64,000 nucleotides of DNA from an uncultured Actinomycetes bacterium (GTDB lineage: Bacteria > Actinomycetota > Actinomycetes > Actinomycetales > Microbacteriaceae). The notes below the pieces were generated by a model. It was not told where the DNA came from, made no database searches, and saw only the letters and a program-made list of their open reading frames with translations. The translations under genes and the position numbers were made by a program. Numbering within the stretch: position 1 is the first letter of the stretch; every line of letters begins with the position of its first letter. Shown in pieces: positions 29,266 through 38,621 of this stretch. The stretch is from positions 1 to 64,000 of the forward strand of contig CAIXMB010000098.1 in assembly GCA_903920435.1 (NCBI GenBank). Direction: 5' to 3'.

Positions 29266-29961
29266 GTGCGTCTCGTCATTGCCCGCTGCTCCGTCGATTA
29301 CGCGGGCCGGCTCAGCGCGCACCTCCCGCTCGCCACGCGCCTGCTCCTGGTGAAGGCCGACGGCTCGGTGCTCGTGCACAGCGACTCGCTGAGCTACAAG
29401 CCGCTCAACTGGATGAGCCCGCCCTGCACCCTCACCGTCATGGAACCCGAACCCGAGCAGGCCAATGCCGGCGTCGTCGAACTCTGGCGCGTCGCCCAGG
29501 CGAAGACCGCCGACCTGCTCGTCATCTCGATCCACGAGATCGTGCACGACAGCGCGCACGAGCTCGGCGTCGACCCCGGCCTGCAGAAGGACGGCGTCGA
29601 GGCGCACCTGCAGAAACTCCTCGCCGAGCAGATCGAGCTCCTGGGCGACGGGCACCGGCTGGTACGGCGCGAGTACATGACCGCGATCGGCCCCGTCGAC
29701 ATCCTCGCCACGGATGCCACCGGCGCCAGCGTGGCCGTCGAGATCAAGCGGCGCGGCGACATCGACGGCGTCGAACAGCTCACTCGCTACCTCGAGCTCA
29801 TGAATCGTGACCCGCTGCTCGCCCCCGTGACCGGGGTGTTCGCGGCCCAGGAGATCAAACCGCAAGCACGCACCCTGGCCCAGGACCGCGGCATCCGGTG
29901 CCTGCTTCTGGACTACGACGCGATGCGCGGGCTCGACGACGCGGACTCGCGCCTGTTCTGA
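29266..29961 (+). CDS. nucS: mismatch endonuclease NucS
   Basis: [47 protein letters not shown]. Confidence 0.95.
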   Translation: MRLVIARCSVDYAGRLSAHLPLATRLLLVKADGSVLVHSDSLSYKPLNWMSPPCTLTVMEPEPEQANAGVVELWRVAQAKTADLLVISIHEIVHDSAHELGVDPGLQKDGVEAHLQKLLAEQIELLGDGHRLVRREYMTAIGPVDILATDATGASVAVEIKRRGDIDGVEQLTRYLELMNRDPLLAPVTGVFAAQEIKPQARTLAQDRGIRCLLLDYDAMRGLDDADSRLF

Positions 29962-29968
29962 TCAGGCC

Positions 29969-30002
29969 GGTTGAGTAGGCCGCCCGCGGCCGTATCGAAA
30001 CC
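29969..30002. repeat. second copy of the REP-like repeat, identical over 34 bp to 3849-3882
   Basis: GGTTGAGTAGGCCGCCCGCGGCCGTATCGAAACC. Confidence 0.92.
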
Positions 30003-30373
30003 TAGCCGACATACGTGTCGTGCGCGTTGTTCGAGATGCCCGTCAGCAGCAGGATCGCCACTCCCGCCACGATCTGCACGGCGAGGATCAGGAAGGGCAG
30101 CTTGAGAGTGTCGAGCGACCGCGACTGGCGGTAGGCCAGCACGAAGAGCACGACGATCACGATCACGATGAGCCCGAGTGAGCCGAAGCCGAACCCGAGC
30201 AGCTCGCGCAAGTAGGCCAGGCCGTTGGTGATGTCGACCTCAGCGGGGTTGCCCGCGAAGAGAGCCGCCTTCACGAGCGAGCTGACGAGAAGGGGAAACG
30301 CGATGAGCAGTGAGCTCGCGAGAGTGGCAAGGTCATGCAGCCGGCGACGGGGAGTGTGCGTGGTGTCTGACAT
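30002..30373 (-). CDS. hypothetical membrane protein
   Basis: Three hydrophobic segments; internal ATG MSDTTHTPRRR. Confidence 0.65.
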   Translation of the reverse strand: MSDTTHTPRRRLHDLATLASSLLIAFPLLVSSLVKAALFAGNPAEVDITNGLAYLRELLGFGFGSLGLIVIVIVVLFVLAYRQSRSLDTLKLPFLILAVQIVAGVAILLLTGISNNAHDTYVG

Positions 30374-30420
30374 GCCCCCACGGTAAGCCCCGGGTGCCCT
30401 CACGCGGTTAGGCTTACCCG

Positions 30421-31074
30421 GTGCCACAGTTCAGCTGTATCCTGTTCGACCTCGATGGCACGATAGTCGACTCGGCCCCCGGTATCACGGCCACCCTCGC
30501 CTACACGTTCGAGCAGCTCCGCCTCCCTGTGCCGAGCCCCGCGGAACTCGTCGCCTACGTCGGCCCGCCCATCCTCGACTCGTTCCGCGATCTCGCGCGC
30601 TTCACCCCCGAGCAGTCCCAGCGCGCCCTCGAGATCTACCGCGTGCAGTACCTCAAGACCGGGGTGTTCGACGCGACCGTGTATCCGGGCGTCGCCGACG
30701 TGCTGAAGGCCATCCGCGCGCACGACGTGCCGCTCTCGCTCGCAACGTCGAAGCCCGAGACACCCGCGACGCTCATCCTCGAGCACTACGACCTGCTCAA
30801 GTACTTCGATGTCATCACCGGCGCCTCCGACGACGAGAAGCGCAGCGCGAAGGCCGACGTGGTCGAGGAGGCACTCAAGCGGCTCACGGAGCACGGCGCC
30901 GACATCTCGCGGCCCGTCATGGTCGGTGACCGGCACCACGACGTCGTCGGCGCGGCCGCGCACGAGGTGCCGACGATCTTCGTGCGGTGGGGCTACGGCG
31001 CGCCCGCCGAGGAGGTCGGCACGATCGGCGTGGTCGACTCCGCCGCCGAGCTGCAGCGGCTGCTACTGGGCTAG
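30421..31074 (+). CDS. HAD-family hydrolase (phosphoglycolate phosphatase-like)
   Basis: ILFDLDGTIVDSAPGI, MVGDRHHDVVGAAAHEVPTIFVRWGYG. Confidence 0.9.
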   Translation: MPQFSCILFDLDGTIVDSAPGITATLAYTFEQLRLPVPSPAELVAYVGPPILDSFRDLARFTPEQSQRALEIYRVQYLKTGVFDATVYPGVADVLKAIRAHDVPLSLATSKPETPATLILEHYDLLKYFDVITGASDDEKRSAKADVVEEALKRLTEHGADISRPVMVGDRHHDVVGAAAHEVPTIFVRWGYGAPAEEVGTIGVVDSAAELQRLLLG

Positions 31075-31076
31075 CG

Positions 31077-31283
31077 TCAGGCGGCGACCGGGCAGTGCAT
31101 CCGGGTCGCGTGGTGGTCCTGGCTGCGCTCGAAGGTGTGCCCGCTCATGGGCATGCCGCACAGCGGGCACGGCTTCTCAGCGACCGAGGGCAGCGGCGGT
31201 TCGTCGAACGGCCCGAGTTGTGCCGGGCCCAGGTAGGGGAAGAGCGCCTTGTTGAGGCGCTGCCACCACAGTAGTTTGCTCAC
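31077..31283 (-). CDS. small Cys/His-rich (probable zinc-binding) protein
   Basis: PCPLCGMPMSGHTFERSQDHHATRMHCP; GTG start (VSKLLWWQRLNKALF). Confidence 0.65.
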   Translation of the reverse strand: MSKLLWWQRLNKALFPYLGPAQLGPFDEPPLPSVAEKPCPLCGMPMSGHTFERSQDHHATRMHCPVAA

Positions 31284-31285
31284 GA

Positions 31286-31305
31286 ATAGATAGTACACTA
31301 ACTAT
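31286..31305. promoter_or_regulatory. MarR/OhrR operator candidate ATAGATAGTACACTAACTAT overlapping -10 TACACT
   Basis: Imperfect palindrome with one mismatched pair ending immediately before the ATG at 31306. Confidence 0.65.
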
Positions 31306-31734
31306 ATGACGGATGCCCTCGCCCTCGACCGCCAGGTCTGCTTCGCCCTCGCTGCCGCCTCCCGCAGCGTGATCGGCCTGTACCGCCCGGTGCTCGAGCC
31401 CCTGGGGCTCACGCATCCGCAGTACCTCGTCATGCTCGCCCTCTGGGAGCGCAGCCCGCGCACCGTGCGCAACATCGGCGAGGCGCTCTACCTCGAGCCC
31501 GCGACCCTCTCGCCGCTGCTCAAGCGCCTCGAGTCGGCCGGGCTCCTCACGCGCGCACGCAGCAGCACGGATGAACGCGCCCTCGATGTGGCACTCACCC
31601 CCGCCGGGGCTGCCCTGCGCACCGAGGCGGAGAAGGTGCCCGCGCAGATCGTCGCACGGCTCGGCATGCAGGTCTCGGAGCTGGAGGCGATCCGCGACGG
31701 TCTCACCCGGTTGCTCGCCGCCTCTAGCGCCTGA
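31306..31734 (+). CDS. OhrR-like MarR-family regulator
   Basis: QVCFALAAASRSVIGLYRPVLEPLGLTHPQYLVMLALWE with the OhrR-type N-terminal Cys. Confidence 0.85.
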   Translation: MTDALALDRQVCFALAAASRSVIGLYRPVLEPLGLTHPQYLVMLALWERSPRTVRNIGEALYLEPATLSPLLKRLESAGLLTRARSSTDERALDVALTPAGAALRTEAEKVPAQIVARLGMQVSELEAIRDGLTRLLAASSA

Positions 31735-31752
31735 CCCCCTCGGCCCGTCAGG

Positions 31753-32634
31753 ATGGGCGCCATGGGATCAGCGTTGACCACCATCGGATTGCCCGTCGCC
31801 TTAGGCATCATCATGTTCGGCCTGGGCCTGAGCCTCACCCCCGCGGACTTCGCGCGGGTGGCGAAGCATCCCAAGGCGGTGATCATCGCCCTGGTGTGCC
31901 AGCTCGTGCTGCTGCCGGCCCTGTGCTTCGGGCTCGTGCTGCTCTTCCGCCTCCCGCCCGTGCTCGCGGTCGGCATGATGATCCTCGCCGCGTCGCCCGG
32001 CGGCACCACCGCGAACCTCTACAGCCACCTGTTCCGCGGTGACATCGCCCTCAACATCTCGCTCACGGCGATCAACTCCGTGATCTCCGTGGTCACGCTG
32101 CCGTTCATCGTCAACCTCTCGCTCGGGTACTTCTACCCCGCGGGCGGCCAGGTCGGCATCGATGTGGTCGAGGCCCTCAAGGTATTCGCGATCGTGCTCG
32201 TGCCCGTCGTGCTCGGCATGCTCGCCCGCCGCGCCAACCCCCGGTTTGCCGACCGCATGGACAAGCCCGTGCGCATCGCCTCGATCGTCATCCTCGTCAT
32301 CGTGATCGCCGGCGCCGTGGTCGCCAACCTCAAGCCCCTCATGGAGAACATCGGCGCGCTCGCTGGCATCACCGTGGTGTTCTGCCTCGCCTCGCTCACC
32401 CTGGGCTTCGTCATCCCGCGGCTGTTCCGCGTGAACCGCCCGCAGGCTGTGGCGAGCTCGTTCGAGATCGGCATTCACAACGCGACACTGGCGATCGTCA
32501 TCGCCCAATCGGTGCTCGGCAACTTCGAGATGTCGCTTCCGGGCGCCGTCTACGGGGTGCTGATGTTCTTCATCGCGGCCGCGTTCGGGCTCGTGCTCAC
32601 CCGGGTCGTGGGCCGCGCTCCGGCGCCGGCCTGA
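31753..32634 (+). CDS. bile acid:sodium symporter (BASS) family transporter
   Basis: MILAASPGGTTANLYSHLFRGDIALNISLTAINS. Confidence 0.9.
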   Translation: MGAMGSALTTIGLPVALGIIMFGLGLSLTPADFARVAKHPKAVIIALVCQLVLLPALCFGLVLLFRLPPVLAVGMMILAASPGGTTANLYSHLFRGDIALNISLTAINSVISVVTLPFIVNLSLGYFYPAGGQVGIDVVEALKVFAIVLVPVVLGMLARRANPRFADRMDKPVRIASIVILVIVIAGAVVANLKPLMENIGALAGITVVFCLASLTLGFVIPRLFRVNRPQAVASSFEIGIHNATLAIVIAQSVLGNFEMSLPGAVYGVLMFFIAAAFGLVLTRVVGRAPAPA

Positions 32635-32661
32635 GGCGCCCGCGCGCAACAGCGACTCCTG

Positions 32662-33678
32662 CTAGCGCGCGAGCCGCTCTACGACCGACCCGTACAGCCC
32701 GGGCAGCGCGCGCGACAGCGGCACGATCGCGCCCCGAGCCGGCGAGGTCGCCGCGAGCACGAGCCGCGAGGTGAGCATTCGGAAGTCGCGGGTCGTGCGG
32801 CGCCACTGACGGTCGTAGTCGCCAGTCCCGAGCGCGTGCGCGACGGCGAGCCGCGCCTGGTCGAACCCGAGCCGCAGCCCCTCGCCCGTGATCGCGTCCA
32901 CGTACCCTGAGGCATCGCCCACCAGCAGCACCCGCCCGCGCGAGGGCGCCACGGCCCGCTGCCGGAACGGGCCCGCTCCCTTGAGCTTCGTCGACGACTC
33001 ACCGAGGTGCGCGAGCGCCGGGATCCCGGCGACCGTCTCATCGAAGTCCGTGCGCGGTGCCCCGAGCAACGCCACCCCGACCAGGTCGGGCGCGAGCGGC
33101 GTGACGTACACCTCGGCGCGCGGCGCCCAGTGCACCTCGATGAGGTCGCTCCACGGCTCGACGGCGAAGTGCCTCGTGATGCCGAACCGGCGGCGGGCGC
33201 GCGGCGCTCCGCGATCGAGGCCCGCGAGCCGTCGCACAGTCGAGTGCAGCCCGTCGGCCCCGAAGAGCCACGAGCCACGGATGCCCGCGGCAACGACCCC
33301 GTCGGCATCCGTCTCGACGCTCTCGACCCGGGCGTCCACCCGCTCCACACCGAGCTCGGCAGCGCGCGCCGCCAGCGCGGAGTGCAGCACGGTCCGGCGC
33401 ACGCCGCGCCCGATGCCCGTCGCGAACACGTGATCCGCCCGGCGCCCGCGCGCGTTGTAGCTGACCCCGCGCAACGGCATGCCCGCGGGGTCGACGCCGA
33501 GGCGCGCGAGCAGCGGCAGCGCCCCGGGCATGAGGCCCTCGCCGCACGCTTTGTCGATGACTCCCTCGCGCGGTTCGACGAGCGCGACCGTCAGGCCGGC
33601 AAGCCGCGCCTCGATGGCCGACGCGAGCCCCACCGGCCCGCCACCCGCCACGATGACGTCGACGTCAGCCGAGCTCAC
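32662..33678 (-). CDS. FAD-dependent oxidoreductase (geranylgeranyl reductase-like)
   Basis: VIVAGGGPVGLASAIEARLAGLTVALVE; VLLVGDASGYVDAITGEGLRLGF. Confidence 0.9.
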   Translation of the reverse strand: MSSADVDVIVAGGGPVGLASAIEARLAGLTVALVEPREGVIDKACGEGLMPGALPLLARLGVDPAGMPLRGVSYNARGRRADHVFATGIGRGVRRTVLHSALAARAAELGVERVDARVESVETDADGVVAAGIRGSWLFGADGLHSTVRRLAGLDRGAPRARRRFGITRHFAVEPWSDLIEVHWAPRAEVYVTPLAPDLVGVALLGAPRTDFDETVAGIPALAHLGESSTKLKGAGPFRQRAVAPSRGRVLLVGDASGYVDAITGEGLRLGFDQARLAVAHALGTGDYDRQWRRTTRDFRMLTSRLVLAATSPARGAIVPLSRALPGLYGSVVERLAR

Positions 33679-34186
33679 GCAGCGCCCGATCCTCGGTGGG
33701 GATGCGGAAGCCCAGCAGCAGCACGGCGTTCAGCACCGTGAAGGCGATGGCGGTGACCCACGCGGTGTGCACGAGCGGCAGGGCGACGCCCTCGATCGCG
33801 ACGATCACGTAGTTGGAGTGCCGCAGGAACCGGTACAGGCCGCGCGCCGTCACCCGCCCGGCACCGGGGACGACGATGACCCGCGTGTTCCACTGCGGGC
33901 CGAGCGAGCTGATCACCGAGTAGCGACCGACCTGGCACAGCAGCGCGATCACGAGCATGGGCCAGCCGAGCCACGGGATGAACGGCCGCGCGGCGAACAC
34001 GACCTCCGCGATGCACGCGAGCAGGAGCCCGGTGTGCAGCACGACCATGAACGGGAAGTGCCGCAGCCCGTACTCCTTGCCGCCGCGGGCCATCGCCGCT
34101 GCCGCATTGCGCTTCGAGATGACGAGCTCGACGATGCGCTCCCCGCCCGTGAGCAGGATGAAGATCACGTAGAGAACGACGCTCAC
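33665..34186 (-). CDS. isoprenylcysteine carboxyl methyltransferase-family protein
   Basis: ERIVELVISKRNAA, GPQWNTRVIVVPGA, GLYRFLRHSNYVIVAIE; GTG start at 34186. Confidence 0.85.
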   Translation of the reverse strand: MSVVLYVIFILLTGGERIVELVISKRNAAAAMARGGKEYGLRHFPFMVVLHTGLLLACIAEVVFAARPFIPWLGWPMLVIALLCQVGRYSVISSLGPQWNTRVIVVPGAGRVTARGLYRFLRHSNYVIVAIEGVALPLVHTAWVTAIAFTVLNAVLLLGFRIPTEDRALRELG

Positions 34187-35229
34187 GGCCACTCCAGGAG
34201 CACGAACTCGGCGCTCACCCCGGGGCCGAGCGCGAACAGCAGTCCGCGCGCGCCTGCCGGCTGCTGCCACATGTCGGCCAGCACGTGCAGCACGGCCGCG
34301 GAGGAGAGGTTGCCCACGCGATCCAGCGTCGCCCACGACGTGCGGAACGCCTCTGCGGGAACGTCGAGCGAGTGCGCGAACGCGTCGAGCACGCGCGGCC
34401 CGCCCGGGTGGGCGACCCAGGCCGTGACATCCGTGGTCTGCAGTCCGTGCTCGCCGAGGAACGCGGCGACCTCCGACGGGAAGTGCCGCTCGATCACATC
34501 GGCGACCCCCGCCGTGAGCACGATCTCGAAACCGGTGCCGCCCACGTGCCAGCCGATCACATCGGTGGTGTCGGGGTAGAAGCCCGAGCGGGTGTCGACG
34601 ATACGGATGCCCGGCTCCTGCCGGTCGTCGCCCACGAGCACGACGGCCGCAGCCCCGTCGCCGAAGAGCCCGGTCGCGACGAAGTTGGCGATCGTCTCGT
34701 CGTCGCGCTGGAGGGTGAGCGAGCACAGCTCGACGCTCAGCAGCACTCCGACCTCGTCCGGATGCCCGGCCAGGTAGTCGTTGACGCGCGCGATGCCCGA
34801 CGCTCCCGCGACGCACCCCAGGCCGAACGACGGCATGCGCTTCACGTCCGGGCGCAGCCCGAGGCGGGAGACCAGGAGCGCGTCGATCGACGGCGCCGCG
34901 ATTCCGGTCACCGAGGTGAACATCACGAAGTCGACGTCCGGCGGCTCGAGGCCCGCGTCGGCGAGCGCCGTGCGCAGTGCGCGCTCGGCGAGATCGGTGG
35001 CAACCTCGATGAAGATGTCGTTGGACTCCCGGAACGTGCCGAGGTCGCGGTAGCGCTCGATCGGCAGCGCGGTGTGCCGCGTGCCGATGCCGCTCGCGGC
35101 GTGCATCCGTTCGAGAACGGCGCGCTTGCCGGGCACCGACGAGATCAACGGGGCGAGCTCATGCGTGATCTGCGCCTGGGTGTAGACGTGCTCGGGGAGC
35201 ACGGGCGCCACCGCCACTATTCGGGACAT
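34183..35229 (-). CDS. type III polyketide synthase
   Basis: SFGLGCVAGASG (Cys nucleophile), AWVAHPGGPRVLDAF (His), GNLSSAAVLHVL (Asn). Confidence 0.95.
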   Translation of the reverse strand: MSRIVAVAPVLPEHVYTQAQITHELAPLISSVPGKRAVLERMHAASGIGTRHTALPIERYRDLGTFRESNDIFIEVATDLAERALRTALADAGLEPPDVDFVMFTSVTGIAAPSIDALLVSRLGLRPDVKRMPSFGLGCVAGASGIARVNDYLAGHPDEVGVLLSVELCSLTLQRDDETIANFVATGLFGDGAAAVVLVGDDRQEPGIRIVDTRSGFYPDTTDVIGWHVGGTGFEIVLTAGVADVIERHFPSEVAAFLGEHGLQTTDVTAWVAHPGGPRVLDAFAHSLDVPAEAFRTSWATLDRVGNLSSAAVLHVLADMWQQPAGARGLLFALGPGVSAEFVLLEWP

Positions 35230-35273
35230 TTGCTGACGGTAGCACCGCGCGTGGGGTTCCCCTTAGCGCTTGA

Positions 35274-35678
35274 CTACCGGCCGGAACCGCCGAGGTTTCC
35301 GCCGGCCGGAACGGGTGTCACCTTGAGCGTGAACACGACGTTCTGGATGCCGCCGTCCTTGTTCGAGAGGGTGACCTCGGTCTCGCCCACCTTCTTGGGA
35401 GTGATGCCGGGGTTGAAGGTCGCGGAACCGTCCTCCTTGCCCTGCACGAACTCGCCGATCGACGGGTCGGCGATCTCGGCGGTGTAGCTGTCGACGGCGA
35501 GCGAGCCCGTGTTGATCACGAGGGTGCTGTTGAGGGGAACGGTGACGACCGAGTCCTGGATGTCGCCGGCGTTCACGACGACCGGCGTGACGACTGGGGT
35601 GTTGCCGGCACAGCCCGCGATACCGACGAGCAGAACGGATGCCGCGGCGGCAGCCGCGAGAAGGCGACGGAGTCTCAT
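35274..35678 (-). CDS. secreted lipoprotein, Ig-like/I42-like domain
   Basis: Lipobox VGIAGC; single small beta-rich domain. Confidence 0.65.
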   Translation of the reverse strand: MRLRRLLAAAAAASVLLVGIAGCAGNTPVVTPVVVNAGDIQDSVVTVPLNSTLVINTGSLAVDSYTAEIADPSIGEFVQGKEDGSATFNPGITPKKVGETEVTLSNKDGGIQNVVFTLKVTPVPAGGNLGGSGR

Positions 35679-35838
35679 GCCGCAAGTATGGCGCCGAGGT
35701 TGGGCGCGGGCAATGGGCGGGTTGCGCCTCAGTCGAGCGGCAAGCGCGGCCCACGCGCCGGTTTCGGGCCCGCGCGCCCACGCGCGTCGGCGCGTTCGCG
35801 AGAAAGCGGCGCGGGGCCGCGCGCCCGTCGGTTAAACG

Positions 35839-35870
35839 AGAGAAGGACGCCTCACTGGGCGTCCTTCTCT
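35839..35870 (-). terminator. 13-bp-stem hairpin downstream of tRNA-Leu
   Basis: AGAGAAGGACGCC-TCACTG-GGCGTCCTTCTCT. Confidence 0.75.
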
Positions 35871-35874
35871 TTGG

Positions 35875-35958
35875 TGCGCGAGGGGGGACTTGAACCCCCA
35901 TGCCCTCACGGGCACACGGACCTGAACCGTGCGCGTCTGCCAATTTCGCCACTCGCGC
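35875..35958 (-). tRNA. tRNA-Leu (CAG); CCA is encoded at 35872-35874
   Basis: GCGCGAGUGGCGAAAUUGGCAGACGCGCACGGUUCAGGUCCGUG...GGGGGUUCAAGUCCCCCCUCGCGCA; long variable arm. Confidence 0.95.
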
Positions 35959-35996
35959 TCACCTGCCGGTAGCGAGCCACCGACTGAGCGAGATTA

Positions 35997-36704
35997 TCAC
36001 AGTGCGAGGAGTTCATCCCCGACGGAGATCGGCCCCGGGTTGAGCACGGATGCCCCGACCGCTAGCTTGCCGCCGCGCTCACGGTGGATGGTGCGCAGCA
36101 CGTCGAGATCCTTGTCCACGCCGCCCGGCTGGGGGCGGGTCACCATGACGCACCTGCCCACCCGCTTCGTGATCTCGACGACGGCGCCACCGAGGCTCGC
36201 CCGGGTGCCGACGAGGTCGTCCTCACCGGAGTCGCTGAGCAGGACGTTCGACCGGAACCGCCGGCGGTCCCAGCCGTGCAGCGTGCCCTCCGAGACCAGC
36301 GAGACCACGGTCGCCTCGCTGTCGCGGAACGACCCCGAGGCGCCCTCGAAGGGGTCCCAATCCGCGTCGTTCTCGAAGTCGTCCGGGCTCTCGTAGCGGC
36401 GCGAGACGTTCTCGTCCGTCGAGCGCAGGGTCACCGCGCGGCCGAGCCAGTCGCTGAGCGCAGCGTCATCCGTCGCGATCTCTCCAGAAGGCAGCACGAT
36501 CTCGAGGGCACCCGAGGCCGAGTAGCGCGCGGCGCCGAACAGCAGCTCGGGCACGCGTCGGCCGGTGAGCCCGAAGCCCGACTCGACATCGAAGATCGCG
36601 TACCGGCGGTCGCCCTCGACGCCCTGCGGGGTGAGTGCCGCCGACTGCAGCAGCTCGCCCTGCAGCGACTTGACCGGATATCGCCACAGTTCCTGAACGC
36701 GCAC
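35997..36704 (-). CDS. MOSC-domain protein
   Basis: ELWRYPVKSLQGELLQSA; GGVDKDLDVLRTI. Confidence 0.88.
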   Translation of the reverse strand: MRVQELWRYPVKSLQGELLQSAALTPQGVEGDRRYAIFDVESGFGLTGRRVPELLFGAARYSASGALEIVLPSGEIATDDAALSDWLGRAVTLRSTDENVSRRYESPDDFENDADWDPFEGASGSFRDSEATVVSLVSEGTLHGWDRRRFRSNVLLSDSGEDDLVGTRASLGGAVVEITKRVGRCVMVTRPQPGGVDKDLDVLRTIHRERGGKLAVGASVLNPGPISVGDELLAL

Positions 36705-36730
36705 CCCACAACGGTAGCGTTGTGAGAACT

Positions 36731-37912
36731 ATGGCAGTGGGCACGCGCGGCGTCGCGATCAACGCGACCCTCATCGTGATCGCGCAGAGTACTCAAGCCA
36801 TCGCGGTCGGTGCGATAGCGCTGTTCCTGCCGCTGATCCGCTCCGACCTCGGCCTGACCTTCACGCAGGCCGGATTGCTCGCCGCCGTCGCGACGCTCTC
36901 CTACGCCCTCATGCAGGTACCCGCGGGGGTGCTCGCCGACCGCGTCAGCCCCAAGAAGCTGTTCGTGATCGGTGTGCTCGGTGCCAACGCGTTCGCGATC
37001 CTGTTCGCGCTCGCCAACGACTTCGCGCTCATGCTCGTCATCCAGGCCGTGGCGGGCATCTTCCGCGCGGCGATGTTCATCCCCGGAATGCTGCTCATGA
37101 CGCGGCACTTCTCGCAGAAGCGCCGGGCGACCGCCATGGGCCTGTTCGTGGCTGGCGGCTTCTCCTCCAACATCGTCATCAACCTCATCGGCCCGCTTCT
37201 CGTGGGCCCGCTCGGCTGGCAGGGCGTGATCGTCGCCTCGTCGATCGTGGGACTGCTGTTCGCCGCGGCGCTCTGGTTCTTCGGCGACGACGTGCCCGCC
37301 CACGAGACGGATGCCCCGGCGCCGACGAAGTGGGTCTGGCGCACTCCGGCGTGGTGGCTCCTGGCGGTCATCCAGTTCGCGCGCCTAACGGCGGTCTCGG
37401 GCTACGGCCTCTGGCTGCCCGCCTTCCTCATCGAGGAGCGCGGCCTGCCGCTGGCCACGGCCGGACTGATCGTCGCCGTCTCGGCCGCGATCACCGCGCC
37501 GAGCAACATCGGCGGCGGCATCCTCTCCGACCGGCTGGGGCGGCCACTGCTCGTGATCGCCGTCTCGCTCGTCGCGCTCACCGTGCTCTTCTCCGTCGTG
37601 GGCGAGGTGACGAGCATCCCCCTCCTCCTGATCGTCATGGGGCTCATCGCCGTCTTCATCCAGCTCTACTTCGGGCCGCTGTTCGCGATTCCGCGCACGC
37701 TGTTCGGCCCGGGGCTCGCGGGGCTGAGCTCGGGCTTCGGCAACTTCACCGCAAACCTCGGCGGGTTCTCGGCGGCGTTCATCCTCGGCCTACTCAAAGA
37801 CGTCACCGGCGACTTCACCGCGGGCTTCTACTACCTCGCGGCGGTGGTGCTCGTGGGGGCCGTCGCGGCCCTCGTGCTGTGGCGACAGCCCTCGCCACGG
37901 CCCACCAGCTAA
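36731..37912 (+). CDS. MFS transporter
   Basis: 12 TM-type; MQVPAGVLADRVSPKKL motif; start could be GTG at 36722. Confidence 0.9.
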   Translation: MAVGTRGVAINATLIVIAQSTQAIAVGAIALFLPLIRSDLGLTFTQAGLLAAVATLSYALMQVPAGVLADRVSPKKLFVIGVLGANAFAILFALANDFALMLVIQAVAGIFRAAMFIPGMLLMTRHFSQKRRATAMGLFVAGGFSSNIVINLIGPLLVGPLGWQGVIVASSIVGLLFAAALWFFGDDVPAHETDAPAPTKWVWRTPAWWLLAVIQFARLTAVSGYGLWLPAFLIEERGLPLATAGLIVAVSAAITAPSNIGGGILSDRLGRPLLVIAVSLVALTVLFSVVGEVTSIPLLLIVMGLIAVFIQLYFGPLFAIPRTLFGPGLAGLSSGFGNFTANLGGFSAAFILGLLKDVTGDFTAGFYYLAAVVLVGAVAALVLWRQPSPRPTS

Positions 37913-37949
37913 CATTCGTCTTACCGACACGAGCAATCTTGGGAGAGCT

Positions 37950-38621
37950 GTGGGCCTGCTGGACAACTTCGAGAAGGGTCTCGAGCGTGCCGTCAATGGC
38001 GCCTTCGCCAAGACCTTCAAGAGCGGTCTGCAGCCCGTCGAGATCACGGCGGCCCTCCGGCGCGAGCTCGACACCAAGGCCGCGGTCGTCGCGCGCGACC
38101 GCATCCTCGTGCCCAACACCTTCACCGTGCGGCTGTCGAAGACCGACTACGACCGCATGATCGCGCTCGGTTCGACGCTCACCGACGAGCTCACGCAGCT
38201 CGTGCAGCGCCACGCCGCCGCGCAGCACTACTCCTTCGCGGGCGGCATCTCCATCACCCTCTCCGAGGATCCGAGCCTCAGCGCCGGCATGCTCGAGATC
38301 CGCTCCGCCAATGAGCAGGGCGAGGTCGCGTGGACGCCCGTGCTCGAGATCAACGGCAAGAACCACCCCATCGTGCACTCGCACACCGTGATCGGGCGCG
38401 GCAGCGACGCCGACATCACGGTCGACGACACGGGCATCTCGCGCCGGCACGTCGAGATCCTCTGGGACGGCACCCGGGCCCAGGTCAACGACCTCGGCTC
38501 GACGAACGGCTCGCTGCTCAACGGCAATCGCGTCTCGAAGGCGCCCCTCCCGCCCGACTCGGTGATCGACATCGGCCGCACGCGCATCATCTTCCGCGTG
38601 CTCGCACAGGCGAGGTCGTAA
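37950..38621 (+). CDS. fhaA: FhaA (DUF3662 + FHA domain)
   Basis: MGLLDNFEKGLERAVNGAFAKTFKS; FHA VIGRGSDADITVDDTGISRRHVEI. Confidence 0.93.
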   Translation: MGLLDNFEKGLERAVNGAFAKTFKSGLQPVEITAALRRELDTKAAVVARDRILVPNTFTVRLSKTDYDRMIALGSTLTDELTQLVQRHAAAQHYSFAGGISITLSEDPSLSAGMLEIRSANEQGEVAWTPVLEINGKNHPIVHSHTVIGRGSDADITVDDTGISRRHVEILWDGTRAQVNDLGSTNGSLLNGNRVSKAPLPPDSVIDIGRTRIIFRVLAQARS

